Below are positions 34,508 to 42,647 of a stretch of 64,000 nucleotides of DNA, one piece after another. Where the stretch lies: the NCBI RefSeq assembly GCF_051900425.1, contig NZ_JBHZGK010000001.1:463602-527601 (forward strand), given 5' to 3'. This DNA is from Frateuria_A sp051900425 (GTDB taxonomy: Bacteria; Pseudomonadota; Gammaproteobacteria; Xanthomonadales; Rhodanobacteraceae). The notes beneath the pieces were generated by a model. It was given only the letters and a program-made list of their open reading frames with translations, ran no database searches and was not told the origin of the DNA. The translations under genes and the position numbers were made by a program. The stretch's first letter is position 1, and every line of letters starts with the position of its first letter.

Positions 34508-35106
34508 TCCGCGTGCTGCTGGCCGAAGACCAGGCGATGGTACGCGGCGCACTGTCGGCGCTGCTCAATCTGGAAAGCGATATCGAAGTGCTCGGGTCGG
34601 CGGCCGATGGCGAGAGCGCCTGGCGCGAGCTGCAGCGGCTCAAGCCGGACGTGCTGGTCACCGACATCGAGATGCCCGGCCTGACCGGCCTGGAACTGGC
34701 CCAGCGCATCCAGCGGCAGGAACTGCCGATGAAGGTGATCATCGTGACTACCTTCGCCCGCCCCGGCTTCCTGCGCCGCGCGCTGGACGCAGGCGTGTCC
34801 GGCTACCTGCTCAAGGACGCCCCCGCCGAAAACCTGGCCGAGGCGTTGCGCACGGTGCACCGCGGCGGCCGCGCCATCGACCCGCAACTGGCGCTGGAAG
34901 CCTGGACCGAAGCCGACCCGCTGAACGACCGCGAGCGGCAGGTCCTGCGCCTGGCGGGCGAAGGCCTGTCGGCCGGCGACATCGCCACCCGGCTCACCCT
35001 CTCGCACGGCACCGTACGCAATTACCTGTCCGAGGCGATCGGCAAGCTGGGTGCGGGGAACCGCATCGAGGCGTTCAGGCTGGCGCGGCAGAAGGGCTGG
35101 CTGTAA
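34504..35106 (+). CDS. NarL/DesR-type response regulator
   Basis: 200 residues. Receiver domain (1 to about 120) with acidic pocket EDQ, phospho-acceptor Asp54 in VTDIEMPG, and Lys in YLLKDAPAENL; LuxR-type HTH (about 138-200, LNDRERQVLRLAGEGLSAGDIATRLTLSHGTVRNYLSEAIGKLGAGNRIEA). Very DesR-like. Sole regulator of the operon, so both upstream kinases presumably converge on it; the ABC exporter at the head of the operon is the natural target. Confidence 0.95.
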   Translation: MIRVLLAEDQAMVRGALSALLNLESDIEVLGSAADGESAWRELQRLKPDVLVTDIEMPGLTGLELAQRIQRQELPMKVIIVTTFARPGFLRRALDAGVSGYLLKDAPAENLAEALRTVHRGGRAIDPQLALEAWTEADPLNDRERQVLRLAGEGLSAGDIATRLTLSHGTVRNYLSEAIGKLGAGNRIEAFRLARQKGWL

Positions 35107-35134
35107 CCGACACCATCGACGGACCGGCGCCTGG

Positions 35135-35212
35135 CTTTTGCAGGCGCCCGCTTGCGCGCGATGCTCCTGGTGGCGATCGCACGGTGCATCGCCCGCAAGC
35201 GGGCTTCTGCAG
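35135..35212. repeat. Palindromic repeat, CTTCTGCAG/GCGGGCGATGC type
   Basis: Imperfect palindrome: CTTTTGCAGGCGCCCGCTTG at the left and GCATCGCCCGCAAGCGGGCT ending TTCTGCAG at the right. Sits between convergent genes; another intergenic family in this window. Confidence 0.72.
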
Positions 35213-35234
35213 TGAAAGCGGGTCCTGTCGTCCG

Positions 35235-36020
35235 TCAGCTCGCCCACCGGGGCGCGCGCTTGTCCAGGAACGCGCCCAAACCTTCCTGCCCTTCGGCCGA
35301 CACCCGCAGCCGCGCGATCAGCTCGGCGTTGTCCGCGTCGATGGCACCGGCGCCCTTCTCGTCGATCCCGGCCATGCGCAGCGCCAGCTGCTTGGCCTCG
35401 CGTTGCGCCTGCGGACCGGCCTTGGCGAGCAACTTCAGCGTGAAATCGACCGCCTCGTCCAGTCCCTCGGCCGGCGCCACGCGGTGCAGCAGGCCGATGC
35501 GGCAGGCCTCGGCCGCGTCGAAGATCTCGCCGGTGAGGAACAACCGGCGCGCCTGGCGCACACCGATGGCGGCGACCACGTAGGGCGAAATCACCGCGGG
35601 CACCAGGCCGAGCTTCACTTCGGTCAGGCCGAACCTGGCGCCCTCCGCGCCGATGGAGATGTCGCACGCGGCGATCAGCCCCACGCCGCCGCCGTACGCC
35701 GCGCCGTTGACGCGCGCGATGGTCGGCTTGGGCAGGAATTGCAGCGTGCGCACCAGCGCCGCCAGACGCAGCGAGTCCGCGCGGTTCTCGTCCTCGCTTG
35801 CCGACGCCATGCCGCGCATCCAGTTCAGATCCGCGCCCGCGGAGAAGCTCGCGCCCGTGCCGGTCAGCACCACCGCGCGCACGGCATCGTCGCGGCCGGC
35901 CTCCACCAGCGCAGTGGTCAGCTCGGCGATCAGGCCGTCGTCGAAGGCGTTGTGCACGTCCGGGCGGTTCAGCGCGATCTGGCGGATGGCGGCGCGGTCG
36001 GTGACGAGGATGGCGGACAT
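35235..36020 (-). CDS. liuC: Enoyl-CoA hydratase, probable methylglutaconyl-CoA hydratase
   Basis: 261 residues of the crotonase fold. Oxyanion-hole motifs ASFSAGADLNWM (about 58-69) and NGAAYGGGVGLIAACD (about 105-120), with the catalytic Glu region FGLTEVKLGLVPAVISPYV. The FSAGADLNWM sequence is characteristic of the LiuC/AtuE group, so hydration of 3-methylglutaconyl-CoA to HMG-CoA is the best guess, consistent with liuA, liuB and mvaB genes in the same window. Start at 36020 (MSAILVTDR); the upstream open frame is a repeat. Confidence 0.85.
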   Translation of the reverse strand: MSAILVTDRAAIRQIALNRPDVHNAFDDGLIAELTTALVEAGRDDAVRAVVLTGTGASFSAGADLNWMRGMASASEDENRADSLRLAALVRTLQFLPKPTIARVNGAAYGGGVGLIAACDISIGAEGARFGLTEVKLGLVPAVISPYVVAAIGVRQARRLFLTGEIFDAAEACRIGLLHRVAPAEGLDEAVDFTLKLLAKAGPQAQREAKQLALRMAGIDEKGAGAIDADNAELIARLRVSAEGQEGLGAFLDKRAPRWAS

Positions 36021-36069
36021 GCGCGGGGCTCCCTGCGGAAAGCGGGGAGTGTAGCGGGGCGGTGTGAGG

Positions 36070-36232
36070 CAAGGCTTCCCCCATCCGCGTGTCGGCACCT
36101 TCCTTCGTGAACGGGGAAGGTTCACTGGCTGCCACGCGCTTCGCTGTTTCCCGGTCGCCCGGATGCTGCGTCCCCGGTCCTTCCCCCGTTCACTGGGGGA
36201 AGGTGCCCGCAGGGCGGATGGGGGAGCCTTGC
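36070..36232. repeat. Composite inverted repeat, GGCTTCCCCCATCCGC type
   Basis: Left end AAGGCTTCCCCCATCCGC, right end GCGGATGGGGGAGCCTTG; internal subunits CACCTTCC.TTCGTGAACGGGGAAGG and CCTTCCCCCGTTCACTGGGGGAAGG. The same family occurs at 46775-46957, 48805-49000 and, as a single unit inside a gene, at 56871-56926. Confidence 0.85.
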
Positions 36233-36266
36233 GACAAAGCCCCCTGCGCACCAGGCCCCTTTTGCC

Positions 36267-36289
36267 TATAATGCGAACCATTCTTATCT
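36267..36289 (+). promoter_or_regulatory. feo promoter with candidate Fur box
   Basis: TATAAT (36267-36272) overlaps a half-conserved Fur-like 19-mer at 36270-36288 (AATGCGAACCATTCTTATC; 10 of 19 match the GATAATGATAATCATTATC consensus by my count, best in the right half-site). Position 15 bases before feoA fits iron repression. Confidence 0.42.
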
Positions 36290-36302
36290 CCAATACCCCG
36301 CC

Positions 36303-36541
36303 GTGCGCCTCTCCGACTTGCCCAAAGGTTCGCCCGCCGTGGTCGACCGCGTGGACGATGCCCACGCCGGCGACCCCATCGCGCAGCGCCTGCGCGACCT
36401 GGGCTTTGTCGACGGCGAGCCGGTGCGCGTGGTCGCGTGCGGCCCGCTCGGCGCCGATCCGCTGCTGATCCAGATCGGCTCCACCCGCTTTGCCCTGCGC
36501 CGCAGCGAGGCGGCGCGCATCGTCGTGAAGGCGGAGGCGGC

Positions 36542-36545
<4 letters not shown>
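36303..36545 (+). CDS. feoA: Ferrous iron transport protein A
   Basis: 80-residue SH3-like FeoA: MRLSDLPKGSPAVVDRVDD...IAQRLRDLGFVDGEPVRVVACGPLGADPLLIQIGSTRFALRRSEAARI. Starts with GTG at 36303. Cytosolic partner that modulates FeoB. Overlaps feoB by four bases (ATGA), first gene of the feo operon behind a Fur-like site. Confidence 0.95.
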
Positions 36546-38388
<1,843 letters not shown>

Positions 38389-38392
<4 letters not shown>

Positions 38393-38697
38393 GCACCTTC
38401 GCGATCGTGCAGGCGGCGGTGCTCACGCTGGTGCTGCTGGCCAGCCTGGTGGCCGCATTCCGCAAGTTGCTGCCACAGACGGCCAAGCGCTTGCAGGCGC
38501 GTCTTTCGGCCGCGCTGGACCGCCCCGGTCGCGCCGCGGCCCTGCGGCGCGTGGGGGCCTGGCTGCAGCCGGCCGACGCGAAGAGCGGCGGTTGCGGCAG
38601 CGGCGACGGCTGCTCCAGCTGCGGCGGCTGTGCACCGGCGCCTCGGGCGCAGGAACCGGTGCCGCTGCATTTCCGTCCGCGCGGTCGCCGAGGCTGA
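38389..38697 (+). CDS. Small Cys-rich membrane protein of the feo operon (DUF6587-like, FeoC/FeoP analogue)
   Basis: 102 residues beginning with GTG at 38389 in the feoB stop overlap. One TM helix (about 4-24, FAIVQAAVLTLVLLASLVAAF), a basic amphipathic stretch, and a Cys-rich motif GGCGSGDGCSSCGGC (about 67-81). I associate it with DUF6587. Third feo genes (feoC, feoP) in other bacteria are likewise short, often Cys-bearing, and needed for FeoB function or stability. Role here is inferred from position and cysteines. Confidence 0.8.
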
Positions 38698-38801
38698 GCG
38701 ACCCGCGGAGGCCGCCACCCGTCGAGGTCATGCACCAAACGCCACCGCGCATCCGTTGCGCACGGACGGTGCGATAGAGAGAAACCGCGAACGACCGGAA
38801 T

Positions 38802-38870
38802 CCCTGTAAGAGCGCACCTGTGCGCGACCGCGCGGCATGCGCGGTCGCGCACGGTCCCGCTCTCGCAGGG
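38802..38870. repeat. Palindromic repeat, GAGCGCACCTGTGCGCGACC type
   Basis: CCCTGTAAGAGCGCACCTGT mirrored by the right arm ending CGCTCTCGCAGGG; the core GCGCGACCGCGCGG/CCGCGCGGTCGCGC is nearly perfect. Between convergent genes; related to 6744-6810 and 49911-49973. Confidence 0.87.
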
Positions 38871-38872
38871 AG

Positions 38873-40480
38873 CTACATACGAAACACGCCGAAGCGCTGC
38901 GGCTCGATCGGCGCGTTCATGGACGCCGAGATGGCCAGGCCCAGCACGCGACGGGTGTCGGCCGGATCGATGATGCCGTCGTCCCACAGCCGCGCACTGG
39001 CGTAATAGGGATGGCCCTGGCGTTCGTACTGCTCGCGGATCGGCGCCTTGAACGCATCCTCCTCGTCCGCACTCCACCCCATGCCGGCAGCCTCCAGGCC
39101 GTCCCGCTTGACGGTCGCGAGCACGCTGGCGGCCTGCTCGCCGCCCATCACGCTGATCCGCGCGTTGGGCCACATCCACAGGAAGCGCGCGCCATAGGCA
39201 CGGCCGCACATGGCGTAGTTGCCGGCGCCGAAGCTGCCGCCGATCACCACGGTGAACTTGGGCACGTGCGAGCAGGCCACGGCGGTGACCATCTTGGCGC
39301 CGTCCTTGGCGATGCCGGCCTGCTCGTACTTCTTGCCGACCATGAAGCCGGTGATGTTCTGCAGGAACACCAGCGGCACGTTGCGCTGGTTGCACAGCTC
39401 GATGAAGTGGGCACCCTTGAGGGCGCTCTCGGCGAACAGGATGCCGTTGTTGGCGACGATGCCAACCGGGTAGCCGTGGATGTGCGCGAAGCCGGTGACC
39501 AGCGTCTTGCCGTAGCGCGCCTTGAACTCGTGGAACTCCGAACCGTCGACGATGCGCGCGATCACCTCGCGGATGTCGAACGGGCGGCGGGTGTCCTGCG
39601 GGATCACGCCGTACAGTTCCTCGGCCGCGTACCTGGGCTCGACCGGGGCCTTGAGTGCAAGCGGCATGTCCTTGCGGCGATTGAGGCTTGCGACTACGTT
39701 GCGCGCGATGGAAAGCGCGTGCGCGTCGTTTTCGGCGTAATGGTCGGCGACGCCCGAGACGGACGTATGGACGTCCGCGCCACCGAGGGCCTCGGCATCG
39801 ACCACCTCGCCGGTGGCCGCCTTCACCAGCGGCGGGCCGCCCAGGAAGATCGTGCCCTGCTCGCGCACGATGATCGTCTCGTCGCTCATCGCCGGCACAT
39901 AGGCGCCACCGGCAGTGCAGCTGCCCATCACCACGGCGATCTGCGGAATGTTGAGCGCCGACATGCGCGCCTGGTTGTAGAAGATGCGGCCGAAGTGCTC
40001 CTTGTCCGGGAACACCTCGTCCTGCAGCGGCAGGAACGCGCCGCCGGAGTCGACCAGATAGATGCACGGCAGCCGGTTCTCCAGCGCCACTTCCTGTGCG
40101 CGCAGGTGCTTCTTGACCGTCATCGGGAAGTAGGTCCCGCCCTTGACCGTGGCGTCGTTGGCGACCACCACCACCTCAATGCCGTTGACGCGGCCGATGC
40201 CGGTGATGATGCCTGCGGCCGGCGCGGCGTCGTCATACATGCCGTGCGCGGCCAGCGGCGAGAGCTCGAGGAACGGCGAGCCGGGGTCGAGCAGGGCGCG
40301 GATGCGCTCGCGCGGCAGCAGCTTGCCGCGCGCAGTGTGCTTCTCGCGCGCCTTGACGCCGCCGCCTTCGGCATTGCGCGCAAGCTGTGCCTTCAGGTCG
40401 TCGACCAGCGCGCGCAGGGCGGCGCTCGAGGCCTGGAAATCGGGCGAACGGGTATCGATCTGCGAAGCAATGCTGGTCAT
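38873..40480 (-). CDS. liuB: Methylcrotonoyl-CoA carboxylase, carboxyltransferase (beta) subunit
   Basis: 535 residues, full-length biotin-dependent carboxyltransferase. N-half binds acyl-CoA (GIGRVNGIEVVVVANDATVKGGTYFPMTVKKHLRAQEVA; IYLVDSGGAFLPLQDEVFPD) and C-half binds carboxybiotin (GIVANNGILFAESALKGAHFIELC, FLQNITGFMVGKKYE). The YFPMTVKKHLRAQ and DSGGAFLPLQ stretches distinguish MCC from propionyl- and acetyl-CoA carboxylases. Carboxylates 3-methylcrotonyl-CoA in leucine breakdown. The biotin-carrying alpha subunit is not in the window, so the usual liuBD link is broken or lies elsewhere. Confidence 0.94.
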   Translation of the reverse strand: MTSIASQIDTRSPDFQASSAALRALVDDLKAQLARNAEGGGVKAREKHTARGKLLPRERIRALLDPGSPFLELSPLAAHGMYDDAAPAAGIITGIGRVNGIEVVVVANDATVKGGTYFPMTVKKHLRAQEVALENRLPCIYLVDSGGAFLPLQDEVFPDKEHFGRIFYNQARMSALNIPQIAVVMGSCTAGGAYVPAMSDETIIVREQGTIFLGGPPLVKAATGEVVDAEALGGADVHTSVSGVADHYAENDAHALSIARNVVASLNRRKDMPLALKAPVEPRYAAEELYGVIPQDTRRPFDIREVIARIVDGSEFHEFKARYGKTLVTGFAHIHGYPVGIVANNGILFAESALKGAHFIELCNQRNVPLVFLQNITGFMVGKKYEQAGIAKDGAKMVTAVACSHVPKFTVVIGGSFGAGNYAMCGRAYGARFLWMWPNARISVMGGEQAASVLATVKRDGLEAAGMGWSADEEDAFKAPIREQYERQGHPYYASARLWDDGIIDPADTRRVLGLAISASMNAPIEPQRFGVFRM

Positions 40481-40640
40481 CGGACTGGACTCTGGGTCAT
40501 TCGTTCGGGACCGCCCGCGGCGGCGTGTCATCCATGGCCGCGATAGCGATACGGAACCGAGCGCACGGGCCAAACACCCGATGATAACCGGCGGCCATCG
40601 CCCGTGCGGTTAATACCTGTGGCGCGCGAAAGGCGCGCAT

Positions 40641-40672
40641 AAAAAAACCGGCCGCAAGCGGCCGGTTTTTTC
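40641..40672. terminator. Bidirectional intrinsic terminator
   Basis: AACCGGCCGC, loop AA, GCGGCCGGTT with A-run before and T-run after. Serves the minus-strand lipoprotein gene at 40693; the rest of 40481-40692 carries no gene I can support. Confidence 0.87.
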
Positions 40673-40692
40673 CGATCGGACGAACCGAAGGA

Positions 40693-41109
40693 TCAGTGAC
40701 CCTTGTTCTGGTCGTCGGCAGCATCCTTGGCGTTGTCGGCGGCGTCCTTGGCAGCGTCGGCAGCCTTGTCAGCCTGGTCCGAAGCGTTGTCGGCGGCGTC
40801 CTTGGCCTGCGACATGGCGTCCTTCGACATGTCGTTGTTGGCCGGGGCGGCAGCCGAGGCGGCAGCAGCAGCCTGCTGGGCCTGATCAGCAGCCTGGCCG
40901 GCGGCGTTGGCAGCCGTGGTGGCCTGCTGGGCAGCCTGGTCGGCGGCCGGCGAACCGGTCTGCGCCGCAGCCTGCTGGGCCTGGTCAGCGGACTGCTGAG
41001 CCTGGTCGGCGGACTGCTGGGCGTCCTGCGCGGAATCCTGCGCGCCGTTGCTGCAAGCCGCCAGCAGCGCGACGAGCGCGGAGGCGAGTAGGGTACGCGT
41101 CAACTTCAT
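40693..41109 (-). CDS. Low-complexity Ala/Gln/Asp-rich lipoprotein
   Basis: 138 residues. Signal and lipobox LVALLAACSNG (Cys about 19) then an almost purely helical tail of near-heptad units: QSADQAQQ (twice), AADQAAQQATTAANAAGQAADQAQQAAAAA, and KDAADNASDQADKAADAAKDAADNAKDAADDQ. Reminiscent of Lpp-like or LEA-like coiled helices. GGAGATC precedes the start, and TATTAAT on the minus strand near 41145-41151 could be its -10. Likely an abundant periplasmic spacer or stress protein; no specific function can be given. Confidence 0.8.
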   Translation of the reverse strand: MKLTRTLLASALVALLAACSNGAQDSAQDAQQSADQAQQSADQAQQAAAQTGSPAADQAAQQATTAANAAGQAADQAQQAAAAASAAAPANNDMSKDAMSQAKDAADNASDQADKAADAAKDAADNAKDAADDQNKGH

Positions 41110-41210
41110 GGTGGATCTCCTTTGCCGTGGAATGCCGTTTTGGCCGCGTATTAATAGCGCTTTCGCCGAACACGCGCCATATGTTTTACCGCTGGCCTTC
41201 AGTACATATT

Positions 41211-41234
41211 AAAAAGCCGGTTAACAGGCTTTCA
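41211..41234 (-). terminator. Intrinsic terminator of the thiolase gene
   Basis: AAAGCC, loop of 8 with GGTTAAC palindrome, GGCTTT, then T-run on the minus strand, 34 bases after the thiolase stop. Confidence 0.6.
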
Positions 41235-41267
41235 TTCGCTCCGTCGACAGAAGGTGACGGAATGGCC

Positions 41268-42446
41268 TTAATCCAGTCGTTCCACCGCGATCGCCGTGGC
41301 TTCGCCACCGCCGATGCACAGCGATGCCACGCCACGCTTGCCGCCGCGGGTCTGCAAGGCATTGAGCAGGGTGACCACCAGGCGCGCGCCGCTGGCGCCG
41401 ATCGGGTGGCCCAGCGCGCAGGCGCCGCCGTTGACGTTGAGCTTCTCGTGCGGCACGCCCAGCTCGCGCATCGGCGCCATGGCGACCACCGCGAACGCCT
41501 CGTTGACCTCGAACAGGTCGACGTCCTCGACCTTCCAGCCGGCCTTGTCCAGCACCTTCTGGATCGCGCCGACCGGCGCGGTGGTGAACCACTCCGGCTC
41601 CTGCGAGTTGGTGGCGTGGGCCACGATGCGCGCCAGCGGCTTGATGCCGCGCGCCCTGGCGTCGTCCGCCGAGAGCAGCACCACGGCGGCGGCGCCATCG
41701 GAAATGCTCGACGAGCTGGCGGCGGTGATGGTGCCGTTTTCCTTGCGGAAGGCGGGCTTGAGGGTCGGGATCTTGGTGATGTCCGAGCGGCCCGGCTGTT
41801 CGTCGGTATCCACCACCACGTCGCCCTTGCGGCCCTTGACCGTCACCGGGACGATCTCGTCGGCGAAGGCGCCGGAAGCCTGCGCAGCCTGCGAGCGCTT
41901 GACCGATTCGATCGCGAAGGCGTCCTGTTCTTCGCGGCTGAACTGGTACTTGTCGGCGCACTGCTCGCCGAAGATGCCCATCGCCTTGTTGTCGTAGGGG
42001 TTGGTCAGGCCGTCGTAGGCCATGTGGTCGACCAGCTGGCCGTCGCCGTAGCGGATGCCGGTGCGCGCGTTGACCATGTGCGGGGCGTTGGTCATCGACT
42101 CCATGCCGCCGGCCACCACCACCGCGGCCGAGCCGGCCTTGATCAGGTCGTGCCCCAGCATGATCGACTTCATGCCCGAGCCGCACACCTTGTTGATGGT
42201 GGTGCAGCCGACGGCCGGCGGCAGGCCGGCGCCGAGCGATGCCTGCCGGGCCGGCGCCTGGCCGAGGTTGGCGGTCAGCACGCAGCCCATGATCACTTCG
42301 CTGACCTCGGAGGGCGCCACGCCTGACTGCTCCAGCGCTGCACGGATCGCGGTCGCGCCGAGAGTGGGGGTGGGCACGCCGGTGAACTGGCCGAGGAAGG
42401 AGCCGATGGCGGTGCGCTTGGCGCCGGCGATGACGACGTCGGACAT
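41268..42446 (-). CDS. Acetyl-CoA acetyltransferase (thiolase II)
   Basis: 392 residues, tetrameric biosynthetic-type thiolase. Nucleophile Cys88 in NKVCGSGMK, substrate loop around MDSMTNAPH-like GGMESMTNAPHM, His in NGGACALGHPIGASG and second Cys in SLCIGGGEA. Interconverts two acetyl-CoA and acetoacetyl-CoA; with HMG-CoA lyase it would help burn acetoacetate from leucine or ketone bodies. It begins MSDVVIAGAKRTAIGSF at 42446. Far-upstream open frame in this strand is antisense to the autotransporter and not real. Confidence 0.95.
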   Translation of the reverse strand: MSDVVIAGAKRTAIGSFLGQFTGVPTPTLGATAIRAALEQSGVAPSEVSEVIMGCVLTANLGQAPARQASLGAGLPPAVGCTTINKVCGSGMKSIMLGHDLIKAGSAAVVVAGGMESMTNAPHMVNARTGIRYGDGQLVDHMAYDGLTNPYDNKAMGIFGEQCADKYQFSREEQDAFAIESVKRSQAAQASGAFADEIVPVTVKGRKGDVVVDTDEQPGRSDITKIPTLKPAFRKENGTITAASSSSISDGAAAVVLLSADDARARGIKPLARIVAHATNSQEPEWFTTAPVGAIQKVLDKAGWKVEDVDLFEVNEAFAVVAMAPMRELGVPHEKLNVNGGACALGHPIGASGARLVVTLLNALQTRGGKRGVASLCIGGGEATAIAVERLD

Positions 42447-42647
42447 GGGGTTTCTCCGCAAGGCTTGGGCGCGCCCGGCGCGCCGTGGACGATTGCCCAT
42501 TATCGCAGTCCATGCGGCAGTGCGGCAAACGCGCCCTCGTGCACGTCCCGCGCGCACGGTGTTGTGGGAAACTGACCGCCGGGTCGCAGGCCAACGGCCC
42601 GCGCGATCGCGGGGGCCTGCATGGGAACGGGTGTGGGGAGAACCAGC

